From positions 2,786,001-2,850,000 of the forward strand of contig NZ_AP024745.1 in NCBI RefSeq assembly GCF_019704555.1: DNA of 64,000 nt. The letters are read 5' to 3'. Below the pieces are notes generated by a model that saw only the letters and a list, made by a program, of their open reading frames with translations, ran no database searches and was not told where the DNA came from. Numbering within the stretch: the stretch's first letter is position 1; each line of letters opens with the position of its first letter. This document shows, one piece after another, positions 42,271 through 49,987 of the stretch. A program made the translations under genes and the position numbers. The DNA comes from Actinoplanes sp. L3-i22 (GTDB taxonomy: Bacteria > Actinomycetota > Actinomycetes > Mycobacteriales > Micromonosporaceae).

Positions 42271-42302
42271 GCCCCGGCCGGTGTTCCCGCACCGGCCGGG
42301 GC
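42271..42302 (+). terminator. perfect 13-bp hairpin with T-rich tail in the PadR-ABC gap
   Basis: GCCCCGGCCGGTG (42271-42283) and CACCGGCCGGGGC (42290-42302) are separated by 6 nt and followed on the plus strand by TTCTTTCC. Flanking genes are both on the minus strand, so the T-run is on the wrong side for them. It may block antisense transcription or end a short plus-strand RNA. Confidence 0.55.
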
Positions 42303-42310
42303 TTCTTTCC

Positions 42311-42946
42311 TTACGTCTCCGACATCAGGCCGGAGAGGTCGTCCGGGAGTTCCCCGGTCTCGTGGATCTGCCGCCAGGCGGTCATGCCCGGCATCCGGCC
42401 CTCGCGCAGGTCGCCGAGCAGCCCGGTGATCCAGGTGACCTCGGCCTCCCGCATGGCCAGGCGGAATTCCGCCTCGACCAGGAAGAGCCGCGGCACCTGG
42501 TCGACCAGGCCGCGCAGTTCGAAGCGCATCCGGTCGTTCTCCACGGCGAGGATGGCGAGTCGCTGGGTGAGCAGCTCGATCACCTCGTCGGGCGGGAGCA
42601 CGCCGACGACCGAGAGGGCCGCCTGGAGCTTCGGAAACTCCGGCTCGGGGGTGCCGACCAGCTCACGCACCCAGTCGGACATCTCGTGCCGGCCGGCGTC
42701 GGTCAGCCGGTACACCGTGCGCTCGGGTCGACGGCCTTCCCGGACCGTCTCCGTCGCCTCGATGAAACCGTGCTTCTCCAGGTTCTGCACGACCGTGTAG
42801 AGCGAACCCCACTGGATCTTGATGTCCTGATCCTTGCCGAACGCCTTGAGCTGCGCGGCCATCTCGTAGGGGTGCATCGGCTGGATGCTCAGCGTCGCCA
42901 TGATGTGCAACCCGAGCAGGTTGCCCACCTTGCGTCGCTTCGCCAT
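42311..42946 (-). CDS. PadR family transcriptional regulator
   Basis: 211 residues from ATG 42946 (GAGGGAG upstream; the frame extends 21 codons further without support). The winged helix (about 5-85) has IMATLSIQPMHPYEMAAQL, WGSLYTVVQNLEKHGFIEA and ERTVYRLTDAGRHEM, the PadR pattern. The long C-terminal helical domain (about 95-205) makes it the PadR-s1/VirActC type, which dimerises. Most such repressors control an adjacent efflux pump, here the DrrAB-like genes 145 bp downstream. A direct repeat, CTCGGCT-x-CG, lies upstream of its start. Confidence 0.92.
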   Translation of the reverse strand: MAKRRKVGNLLGLHIMATLSIQPMHPYEMAAQLKAFGKDQDIKIQWGSLYTVVQNLEKHGFIEATETVREGRRPERTVYRLTDAGRHEMSDWVRELVGTPEPEFPKLQAALSVVGVLPPDEVIELLTQRLAILAVENDRMRFELRGLVDQVPRLFLVEAEFRLAMREAEVTWITGLLGDLREGRMPGMTAWRQIHETGELPDDLSGLMSET

Positions 42947-42983
42947 GTGCGCTCCCTCGCCTCCGAATGCTCGTAGCCGAGTA

Positions 42984-44165
42984 TTACGCAGCCGAGCAAC
43001 CCAGCGCAACGGTCAGAGCGGACAACGCGGCTACTGTCTCCTCGTCCAGATCGGGATCGTCGGCCGTCGGCCACGCGCTGGTCTTGGCCACCACCACGTC
43101 CGCCTCCGGATCCACCCAGAGCATCTGCCCGTGGATCCCGAGCGCCGCGAACGCGCCACCGGGCAGTGTCCACCAGTGGTTGGCATAGCCGTAGTGCGAC
43201 GGATAATCCGCCGGCAGGGTTCCGGGCCGCCGCTGGTCCCGGCTGCGATCAACCCACTTCGACGGTACGACGTAACGCCCGCCCACCTCGCCGCCGTGCG
43301 CCATCAGCAGCCCGATCCGGGCCAGGTCCCGGACCGAGCAGTTGAGCGACGCCCCGCCCAGCGCGACCCGCGGCTTACGCCGGGTGAGCACGTGGAACGC
43401 GTCGTGCTCGGCCCCGATCGGCGCCCACAGCCGGTCCGCGGTCCACGCCGCCAGCGACTTCCCGGTCGCCGCCTCCAGTGCCCAGCCGAGCACCTGGCTG
43501 TCCATCGTGGAGTAGTTGAACAGCTCGCCGGGCGGCGCGGCGCGCGGCACCGAGCGGGCCACGTCGAGCAGCGACCCGCCGGCGGTGACCGCCCGCTCGA
43601 AGGCGACGATCGCCGAGTCCGGGTCGTCGTAGTCCTCGGAGAAGCCCGCGCCGCTGGTCATCTGCAGCAGGTGCTCGATCGTCGCCCCGTCGTACGCGGT
43701 GCCGGCCAGCTCCGGGCAGTAGGTCGCGGCCCGCTCGTCGAGGGCGAGCGTCCCCTCCTCGACGGCGATCCCGACCAGGATCGAGGTGACCGATTTCGTC
43801 ACCGAGAACAGCTGGAACCGGGCCCGCGGCGAGGCGAACCGCCCGGGGTACGACTCGTGCACCAGCACGCCCCGGTGCAGCACCGCGAACCCGGTGGTGA
43901 ACGTCCGGCGATGCAGGTCGGCCAGCGTGCGCCGGATCCCGCCGTGCCGGTAGGCGACCTCGGCCAGCCCGCGCGGCTCGGCCCGCAGCGGCCGCGGGGC
44001 GCCGGCCCGGGGCACCGGCTCGCTCGGCAGCAGGTGCGACAGATGGGTGAAGGTCCACTCGTTGACCGGCCGGGACGTCAGGATCCCGGTCTGATGCCGC
44101 CACAGCCACACCGCGCCGGTCGCCCCCGCGGCCAGCGCCCCCGCCCACGCCACACGTCTCCGCAT
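42984..44165 (-). CDS. serine hydrolase, beta-lactamase/esterase family (class C fold)
   Basis: 393 residues, RBS GAGAGGGGA. The N-terminal hydrophobic segment (about 4-20, RVAWAGALAAGATGAVW) is a signal anchor. The penicillin-binding fold shows S-x-x-K in LFSVTKSVTSILVG, Y-x-N-like FNYSTMDSQ, and a late HGQMLWVDPEADVVV (in place of KTG). Other family landmarks are LLQMTSGAGFSEDY and GRYVVPSKWVD. Family members are D-aminopeptidases, esterases or beta-lactamases outside the cytoplasm; the absence of a KTG triad favours esterase or peptidase activity. It ends 37 bp before the PadR start. Confidence 0.88.
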   Translation of the reverse strand: MRRRVAWAGALAAGATGAVWLWRHQTGILTSRPVNEWTFTHLSHLLPSEPVPRAGAPRPLRAEPRGLAEVAYRHGGIRRTLADLHRRTFTTGFAVLHRGVLVHESYPGRFASPRARFQLFSVTKSVTSILVGIAVEEGTLALDERAATYCPELAGTAYDGATIEHLLQMTSGAGFSEDYDDPDSAIVAFERAVTAGGSLLDVARSVPRAAPPGELFNYSTMDSQVLGWALEAATGKSLAAWTADRLWAPIGAEHDAFHVLTRRKPRVALGGASLNCSVRDLARIGLLMAHGGEVGGRYVVPSKWVDRSRDQRRPGTLPADYPSHYGYANHWWTLPGGAFAALGIHGQMLWVDPEADVVVAKTSAWPTADDPDLDEETVAALSALTVALGCSAA

Positions 44166-44512
44166 GCCAGTCCCCTCTCGTGGTCACGCGCCGTCAATTC
44201 TGGCCTACGCGGGCCCGCGCCGGAGGGATCGGGAGAAGCCGCGCGTCGAAATTCCGATATCAACCCAGAAGGCGGGCATAAGTCGCACGGGATGGCCCTT
44301 GCGAATAAACAGGTATCGACGGTCATGACATTTGTCATGGGCCCGCCCGTCATATCGTCAGGTACCTATATTTTGCCTTAGCCATCGTTTGATCCGTCCG
44401 GAAAATAGTCGCTCCGGATGTGGCGCATCTCGATGTGTGAATGACTAGTCTGCGAAAGATCGCCCGTGCGGCCCAAAGGCCGGCCGGGCGTCTCGACAAC
44501 GGAAGGCAAGGG
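44166..44512. other. divergent intergenic region (serine hydrolase / S33 peptidase)
   Basis: 347 bp between two divergent starts. It contains a 16-bp inverted repeat (44324-44339) and a T/A-rich stretch (44340-44460) with possible -10 boxes such as TAGTCT shortly before the peptidase. No convincing ORF. The S33 peptidase frame is open back to an ATG at 44441, but the RBS supports 44513. Confidence 0.7.
44324..44339. promoter_or_regulatory. 16-bp inverted repeat, putative operator
   Basis: CATGACA-TT-TGTCATG is a perfect palindrome with a 2-bp centre; a further GTCAT follows at 44349-44353. Size and symmetry fit a dimeric TetR- or LuxR-type regulator. No such regulator gene is adjacent. Confidence 0.55.
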
Positions 44513-46114
44513 ATGCGCAGAATCCTGGCGGCTACCGTCGCCGCCTCGGTCGGCCTGCTCGTCGGCGCGGGCACGATCCCGGTCGCCGCGGCGGCCCATG
44601 CGAAACATGACAACTCCGGCTACACGCCACCGGCCATCGACTGGGGCACCTGCACCCGGGCCAGCCTGAAGGCCCGCAACGCCCAGTGCGGTTTCCTGGT
44701 CGTCCCGCTGGACTACGCGAAGCCGGGCGGCACCAAGATCAAGGTCGCGGTGTCCCGGATCAACCACAAGTCCACCGCCGACAAGTACCAGGGCGTCATG
44801 CTGACCAACCCGGGCGGCCCGGGCGGTTCCGGCCTCGGCCTGCCGGTGATCGGCGAGACCGTGCCGAACGGCGCCGGCGACTTCTACGACTGGATCGGCT
44901 TCGACCCGCGCGGCGTCGGCTCCAGCGTGCCGGCGCTCTCCTGCGACGTCGACTACGCCGGCTACAACCGGCCGTACTACGTGCCGGTCACCAAATCGCT
45001 GGAGAAGACCTGGCTGAAGAAGGCCACCGACTATTCCAAGAAGTGCGACAAGGCCGGCGGCGCGCTGCTCGACCACGTCAAGACCACCGACTCGGTGGCC
45101 GACATGGAGAGCCTGCGCAAGGCCCTGGGCGCGAAGCAGATCAACTACTACGGCTTCTCGTACGGGACGTATCTCGGTCAGGTCTACGCCACGCTGCACC
45201 CGGACAAGATCCGCCGGGCGATCTTCGACGGCGTGGTCGACCCGCGGCGCGTCTGGTACGACGCGAACCTGGACCAGGACATCCAGTTCGACAAGAACAT
45301 GGACGTCTACTTCGGCTGGGTCGCCAAGTACGACGCGATCTACCACCTCGGCACCACGGCCAAGGCGGTCAAGGCGAAGTACTACGCGGTGCTGAAGTCG
45401 CTGCGGACCGCTCCGGCGGCCGGCAAGATCGGCCCCGACGAGTGGAACGACATCTTCGTCTCGGCCGGCTACTACGTCTACGGCTGGCAGGACGTCGCCG
45501 ACGCGTTCTCCGCGTGGGTGAACGAGAAGGACGCCACGCTGCTGCTGGCGAACTACGCCGAGCCGGGTGCCGTGGGCGCCGACAACAACTACGCGATGTA
45601 CCTGGCCACCCAGTGCAGCGACGTGCAGTGGCCGACCAACTGGTCCAAGTGGCAGCGGGACAACTGGAAGATCTACGCCAAGTACCCGTTCATCACCTGG
45701 AACAACGCCTGGTACAACGCGCCCTGCCTGAACTGGGGCACCAAGCCGGGCAAGCCGGTCCAGATCAACGGCTCGAAGGCGCCCGGGTTCCTGCTGATCA
45801 GCGAGACGCAGGACGCGGCGACGCCGTACGCCGGTTCGATCGAGGTCCGTAAGCGCTTCCCGCGCTCGGTCCTGATCGAGGGCGTCGGCGGCACTACGCA
45901 CGCCGGCTCGCTCAGCGGCGTGGCCTGCACCGACGACACGATCGCGAACTACCTGGCGACCGGCGCCCTGCCCAAGCGGGTCAACGGCAACCGGTCCGAC
46001 AAGCAGTGTGCTCCGGTTCCGCAGCCGGACCCGACCGCGGTGAGCACCCTGAGCCGGAAGATCGCCGCCGGCGACAGCGCCCGGGATGTCATCCGGGCCG
46101 CGGCCGCGCACTGA
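44513..46114 (+). CDS. secreted tripeptidyl aminopeptidase-like alpha/beta hydrolase (peptidase S33)
   Basis: 533 residues. Signal peptide 1-27 (RRILAATVAASVGLLVGAG, cleavage near AAAAHA). The alpha/beta-hydrolase core has the Tap/SlpD features: oxyanion loop LTNPGGPGGSG, DWIGFDPRGVGSS, nucleophile Ser216 in YYGFSYGTYLG, Asp434 in ISETQDAATP, His463 in GGTTHAGSL, and a TAP-like C-terminal domain. Streptomyces homologues trim tripeptides from exported proteins. ATG 44513 has GGAAGGCAAGGG in front. Strong terminator at 46128. Confidence 0.92.
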   Translation: MRRILAATVAASVGLLVGAGTIPVAAAAHAKHDNSGYTPPAIDWGTCTRASLKARNAQCGFLVVPLDYAKPGGTKIKVAVSRINHKSTADKYQGVMLTNPGGPGGSGLGLPVIGETVPNGAGDFYDWIGFDPRGVGSSVPALSCDVDYAGYNRPYYVPVTKSLEKTWLKKATDYSKKCDKAGGALLDHVKTTDSVADMESLRKALGAKQINYYGFSYGTYLGQVYATLHPDKIRRAIFDGVVDPRRVWYDANLDQDIQFDKNMDVYFGWVAKYDAIYHLGTTAKAVKAKYYAVLKSLRTAPAAGKIGPDEWNDIFVSAGYYVYGWQDVADAFSAWVNEKDATLLLANYAEPGAVGADNNYAMYLATQCSDVQWPTNWSKWQRDNWKIYAKYPFITWNNAWYNAPCLNWGTKPGKPVQINGSKAPGFLLISETQDAATPYAGSIEVRKRFPRSVLIEGVGGTTHAGSLSGVACTDDTIANYLATGALPKRVNGNRSDKQCAPVPQPDPTAVSTLSRKIAAGDSARDVIRAAAAH

Positions 46115-46127
46115 TTTTCCACGGAGC

Positions 46128-46163
46128 GCGGGCCACGCCGGGGGATCGGCGTGGCCCGCTTTT
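46128..46163 (+). terminator. intrinsic terminator of the S33 peptidase gene
   Basis: GCGGGCCACGCC (46128-46139) and GGCGTGGCCCGC (46148-46159) form a perfect 12-bp stem with an 8-nt loop, followed by TTTT on the plus strand, 13 bp after the stop. Confidence 0.88.
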
Positions 46164-46184
46164 CCGATCCATGTGACCTCGACG

Positions 46185-46213
46185 CGAAGATAACTTCGTG
46201 GCCGATATATAGT
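46185..46213 (+). promoter_or_regulatory. promoter with palindromic operator for the PadR-DUF operon
   Basis: CGAAG-ATAA-CTTCG (46185-46198) is a perfect inverted repeat followed by overlapping -10 candidates TATATA/TATAGT (46206-46213). With TATAGT as -10, transcription would begin next to ATG 46221, giving a leaderless mRNA. The palindrome covers the -35 position, as expected for autorepression. Confidence 0.6.
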
Positions 46214-46220
46214 GGCGACC

Positions 46221-46562
46221 ATGCCAGATCCCATGCGGGAACCGACGTTCCTGATCCTGACCGCCCTGGCCGACGAGCCCAGGCACGGCTACGGCCTGAT
46301 CACCGAGGTCGACCGGCTGTCCGACGGGCGCGTCGCGCTGAAGCCGGGCACCCTCTACGGCGCGCTGGACCGGCTCGCCGACGACCGGCTGGTCGCCCGC
46401 GACCGGGAGGAGGTCGTCGACGGGCGGCTGCGCCGCTACTACCGGATCACCCCGGACGGGGAGCGCGCGCTGCGCGCCGAGACCGAGCGCATGCGCCGGC
46501 ACGTCGAGGCGGCGACCGCGAAGTTGAACGGCCTCGGCCAGGCCGGGGTGAGTTGGGCATGA
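46221..46562 (+). CDS. PadR family regulator, small (winged-helix only)
   Basis: 113 residues from ATG 46221 (MPDPMREPTF); an in-frame GTG at 46212 and ATG at 46233 are also possible. PadR winged helix: FLILTALADEPRHGYGLITEV, KPGTLYGALDRLADDRLV, RRYYRITPDGERAL. It lacks the long C-terminal dimer domain of the other PadR in this window, so it is the PadR-s2 type. It overlaps the next gene (ATGA). In this common actinobacterial pair the downstream membrane protein is co-regulated. Confidence 0.92.
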   Translation: MPDPMREPTFLILTALADEPRHGYGLITEVDRLSDGRVALKPGTLYGALDRLADDRLVARDREEVVDGRLRRYYRITPDGERALRAETERMRRHVEAATAKLNGLGQAGVSWA

Positions 46563-47590
46563 GTGACCTGACCACGGCGTACCGTCGGCTGCTCGTCGCC
46601 TATCCGGCCCGCTACCGGCGCGAGCGCGGGGACGAGCTGGTCGGCCTCTACCTGGAGATGGCCGGCGACCGGCGCCGTCCGCGCCCGGCCGACGCCGCCG
46701 ACCTGATCCGCGGGGGCCTGCGGGAACGCCTACGCGTCGCCGGGCTGAGCGGCCTGTCCGACGGGCTGCCCGCGGCCGGGGTGATCGCGCTGGCCGCGCT
46801 CGGCGCGATCGCGGTCTACTACCTGGCCACCGTCGAGGTCCAGCACCTCTGGCCCTACTCGTTCAACGCGCCGATCGGCCCGTTCCGGACGCCGGCCGCC
46901 CTGGCCTACCTCGGCTGCCTGGTCGCGGTGCTGGCCTACGCCGCGTTCCCGGGCCGGGTCGCCCGCGCGGCCGGTGCCGGCGCGGTCCTGCTGCTCGGGG
47001 CGTTGCTGCTGGTCCGCGGGGCGATCGGGATGCCGGTGGTGACGATGCCGGCCTACCTGTTGATCCCGCTGTTCGCGCTGAGCGCCCTGGCCCTCGGCGC
47101 CCCGCGCGCGCCGTCCTGGCCGGTCCGGCTGACCCCGCTCGCCGTCACCGTCGCCGCGGTGCTGGTGGCCGCCGCTCATCTGCCGGCGCCGCTCGCCGGT
47201 GAGTCCGAGCCGGTCGGCACCATCTGGGAGACGTCGACCTGGGGCTACAGCTTCTGCTGCAGCTATCTGTCGCCGACCACGCTGGTCCTGCATCTGACCG
47301 CGCTGGCACTGCTGGCGATCGGCGTCGTGGTGGCGCTGTGGGACGCGTCCGACGGCCGGGCGCGGGGCGCGTGGACGCTGTTGCTCCTGCTCACCCCGAT
47401 CGCGCTGATGGAGGCGATGCGGCTGTACCCGGTCGAGCCGTTCTTCACGGTCGCCTCCCGGCTGGCCGCCTCCAACGAACTGCAGGTCTGCATCGTCGGG
47501 CTGCTGGCCGCCGCGATCACCGGGGTGCTGCTGCCGCTGCTCTCCGGTCAGGCCATCCGCCTGTCCCGCCGGCGCCGGGTCCTGGACTGA
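46559..47590 (+). CDS. polytopic membrane protein of PadR-linked family
   Basis: 343 residues. The N-terminal soluble part (1-65) has the YRRLLVAYPARYRRERGDELV motif typical of actinobacterial membrane proteins coupled to PadR regulators. About eight membrane helices follow. A CC pair (WGYSFCCSYLSP, about 235) lies in an extracytoplasmic loop. No catalytic residues or transporter motif are visible; function unknown. The start is fixed by ATGA overlap with the PadR stop. Confidence 0.82.
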   Translation: MSDLTTAYRRLLVAYPARYRRERGDELVGLYLEMAGDRRRPRPADAADLIRGGLRERLRVAGLSGLSDGLPAAGVIALAALGAIAVYYLATVEVQHLWPYSFNAPIGPFRTPAALAYLGCLVAVLAYAAFPGRVARAAGAGAVLLLGALLLVRGAIGMPVVTMPAYLLIPLFALSALALGAPRAPSWPVRLTPLAVTVAAVLVAAAHLPAPLAGESEPVGTIWETSTWGYSFCCSYLSPTTLVLHLTALALLAIGVVVALWDASDGRARGAWTLLLLLTPIALMEAMRLYPVEPFFTVASRLAASNELQVCIVGLLAAAITGVLLPLLSGQAIRLSRRRRVLD

Positions 47591-47625
47591 AAAAAGGACG
47601 GCCCGGATCGAGGTCCGGGCCGTCC
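47590..47625 (-). terminator. intrinsic terminator of the NMT1-type ABC operon
   Basis: GGACGGCCCGGA (47596-47607) and TCCGGGCCGTCC (47614-47625) make a 12-bp stem with a 6-nt loop. On the minus strand it is followed by TTTTTT (47595-47590). It ends the operon 13 bp past the ATPase stop. Confidence 0.9.
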
Positions 47626-47638
47626 CCATGCCGTCGGG

Positions 47639-48415
47639 CTACTTGGCCGCGGCCTTCTTGGCCAGCTGGATCTGCTCGTAGACCCGGGTCCGCAGCTCGA
47701 CGAACCGCGGATCCGCCCGGGTGTGCAGCTGGTCCCGCTCGGCGGGCAGGTCGACGACCAGTTCGTCCTGCACGACGGTCGGCGACGACGACAGCATCAC
47801 CACGCGCCGGCCCAGGTAGACCGCCTCGTCGATGTCGTGCGTCACGAACAGCACGGTCACCTTGAGCCGCTGCCACAGCGCCCGGACCAGGTCCTCCAGA
47901 TCGGCCCGGGTCTGCGCGTCGACGGCCGCGAACGGCTCGTCCATCAGCAGCGTCGACGGCTCGTAGGCGACCGCGCGGGCGATCGCCACCCGCTGCTGCA
48001 TGCCGCCGGAGAGCTGCCACGGGTACGCGGACGCGGTGCCGCTGAGACCCACCGCGTCCAGGGCCGTGTCGACCAGCTCTTTACGGCGGGCCCGGTCCAC
48101 CTTCTTCTGCTTGAGCGGCAACTCGACGTTGTCGCGCACGCTCATCCAGGGGAACAGGCTGCGCCCGTACTCCTGGAAGACCACCGCCATGCCCGGCGGC
48201 GGCCCGGTGACCGGGTTGCCGCCGACCTTGACCTCGCCGGAGGTCGGCGTGAGCAGACCGGAGATGCAGCGCAGCAGCGTGGTCTTGCCGCAGCCGGACG
48301 GCCCGACCAGGCAGACCAGGTCGCCGTTGTCGACGGTGAACGTGAGGTCGCGAAGCGCTTCGACTTCCCGGCTGCCGGAACTGTAGACCTTCCGCAGTCC
48401 TTTGACTTCAAGCAT
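47639..48415 (-). CDS. ABC importer ATP-binding protein, SsuB/TauB/NrtD type
   Basis: 258 residues with RBS TAGGAGGG. Walker A GPSGCGKTT, Q-loop VFQEYGRSLFPWMSV (the FPW extension is typical of the nitrate/sulfonate/taurine class), signature LSGGMQQRV, Walker B TLLMDEPFAAVD, H-loop FVTHDIDEAVYLG. It energises the two permeases encoded upstream. Last gene of the four-gene operon, followed by a strong terminator. Confidence 0.94.
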   Translation of the reverse strand: MLEVKGLRKVYSSGSREVEALRDLTFTVDNGDLVCLVGPSGCGKTTLLRCISGLLTPTSGEVKVGGNPVTGPPPGMAVVFQEYGRSLFPWMSVRDNVELPLKQKKVDRARRKELVDTALDAVGLSGTASAYPWQLSGGMQQRVAIARAVAYEPSTLLMDEPFAAVDAQTRADLEDLVRALWQRLKVTVLFVTHDIDEAVYLGRRVVMLSSSPTVVQDELVVDLPAERDQLHTRADPRFVELRTRVYEQIQLAKKAAAK

Positions 48416-48425
48416 CGTGGCCCTC

Positions 48426-49202
48426 CTAACCGGCCCGGCGCTGCGCCGCGCGCAGCCCCTCGTACCACCGCAGCGCCCACCGTTCGGCGAGCCGGAACAA
48501 CAGCGAGAGCGCGAAGCCGAGCAGGCCGAGCAGGATGATCCCGCTCCACATCTCCGGAATCGCGAAGCTGCGCTGGAACTGCACGATCGTGAAGCCGAGA
48601 CCGTTGCTGGACGCGAACATCTCGCTGATCACCATCAGGATGATCGCGATCGAGAGCGCCTGGCGCAGCCCGGCCGCGATCTGCGGCGAGGCCGACGGCA
48701 GGATCACCCGGGTCAGCCGGGCGGTGCCGGTCACCCCGTAGGCGCGGGCGGTGTCCAGCACCACGCTGTCGGTCGCCCGCACGCCCTCCACCGTGTTGAG
48801 CAGGATCGGCCAGACGCAGCCGAACACGATCACGATCACCTTCATGCCGTCGCCGATCCCGGCGAACAGCATGATCACCGGCACCAGGACCGGCGGCGGG
48901 ATGGCCCGGAAGAACTCCAGGACCGGTTCCAGGGTCGCGCGCAGCCGCCGGTTGAGACCGATCGCCACGCCGAGCCCGACCCCGATCAGGGCGGCCAGCA
49001 GGTAGCCCGCGAGCAGGCGGAGCAGGCTGGGCGCCACGTCGGCGCGCAGCCGATCGAGGGTCCAGGTGTCGCCGAACGCGGTCAGGATCGTGCGCAGCGG
49101 CGGCGAGTAGAAGCTCTCGCTGCCGCTGCTGAGGAAGAACCAGCCGGCGAACAGGACAAGCGGAAGAGCAACGACAAAACCAATTCGCTTCAGTACGGCC
49201 AT
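48426..49202 (-). CDS. ABC importer permease, SsuC/TauC type (second)
   Basis: 258 residues, about six membrane helices. The EAA loop is visible as DTARAYGVTGTARLTRVILPSASPQI. FRAIPPPVLVPVIMLFAGIGD and VISEMFASSNGLGFTI are the BPD-transport landmarks of the nitrate/sulfonate/taurine group. Its ATG overlaps the stop of the preceding permease (TGATG), so the two are made in equal amounts and probably form a heterodimeric channel. Confidence 0.93.
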   Translation of the reverse strand: MAVLKRIGFVVALPLVLFAGWFFLSSGSESFYSPPLRTILTAFGDTWTLDRLRADVAPSLLRLLAGYLLAALIGVGLGVAIGLNRRLRATLEPVLEFFRAIPPPVLVPVIMLFAGIGDGMKVIVIVFGCVWPILLNTVEGVRATDSVVLDTARAYGVTGTARLTRVILPSASPQIAAGLRQALSIAIILMVISEMFASSNGLGFTIVQFQRSFAIPEMWSGIILLGLLGFALSLLFRLAERWALRWYEGLRAAQRRAG

Positions 49203-49987
49203 CACAGGCTCACCTCGCCACGAACCGACTGGTGCCAGGCGAGCAGGCGGCGCTCGCCGGTACGAGTCAGCAGGTTGATGACCACACCCAGGGCGCCGGT
49301 CACCACGATCAGCGCGTACATGGTGGCCACCGCGTCCGAGGCCTGCGCGGTCGCGATCTCCTTGCCCAGCCCGGGCGCGCCGATCACCAGCTCGGCGGTG
49401 ATCGCCAGGACCAGGGCGACCGAGGCGGCCAGGCGGAACCCGGTGAAGACGTAGGGGAGCGCGGTCGGCCACAGGACGTAGCGCACCCGGCCCCACGCGG
49501 AGAACCGGTAGCTGCGCGCGGTCTCCTCGGCGACCGGGTCGACGTCCGCGACGCCGTACAGGACCTGGACCAGGACCTGCCAGAACGAGGCGTAGCAGAC
49601 CAGCAGCAGGGTCGAGCCCAGCTCGGTGCCGTAGAGCAGCACGGCGAGCGGGATCAGCGCCACCGACGGGATCGGCCGCAGGAACTCCACGGTCGAGGCG
49701 GTCAGCTCGCGCAGCACCGGCACCGAGCCGATCACCAGCCCGGCGACGACCCCGGCGACCACCGCGATCAGCAGGCCGACGGCCCACGCGTAGAGCGTGT
49801 CGCCGAGCGACTGCCAGAACACCGCGGTGCCCACCTCGTCGGCGAGCGCGGCCGCGATCCGGCTGGTGGGCGGCAGGAACCGCTCGTTCACCAGGCCGAG
49901 CCGCGGCACCAGTTCGAGAATGAGAAGCAACCCGGCCAGCCCGGCGAAGCCGAGCAGAACCGGGTTGCCACGGCGAGCGGATGTCAC
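49202..49987 (-). CDS. ABC importer permease, SsuC/TauC type (first)
   Basis: 261 residues from GTG 49987, fixed by GTGA overlap with the binding-protein stop. Six predicted helices; EAA loop ETARSYRFSAWGRVRYVLWPTALPYV; typical FLRPIPSVALIPLAVLLYG and AELVIGAPGLGKEIATA. It resembles but is clearly distinct from the second permease. Systems of this class usually have one permease gene, so two paralogues suggest a heterodimer. Confidence 0.92.
   Translation of the reverse strand: MTSARRGNPVLLGFAGLAGLLLILELVPRLGLVNERFLPPTSRIAAALADEVGTAVFWQSLGDTLYAWAVGLLIAVVAGVVAGLVIGSVPVLRELTASTVEFLRPIPSVALIPLAVLLYGTELGSTLLLVCYASFWQVLVQVLYGVADVDPVAEETARSYRFSAWGRVRYVLWPTALPYVFTGFRLAASVALVLAITAELVIGAPGLGKEIATAQASDAVATMYALIVVTGALGVVINLLTRTGERRLLAWHQSVRGEVSL

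Noticed and set aside
40458..44165. Antibiotic biosynthetic gene cluster
   Set aside because: A DrrAB-like exporter and regulator are present, but there is no PKS, NRPS, terpene, RiPP or tailoring gene in the window.
44441..44512. Upstream ATG start for the S33 peptidase
   Set aside because: It would place 24 charged residues before a normal signal peptide; ATG 44513 has a good RBS and a standard signal sequence.
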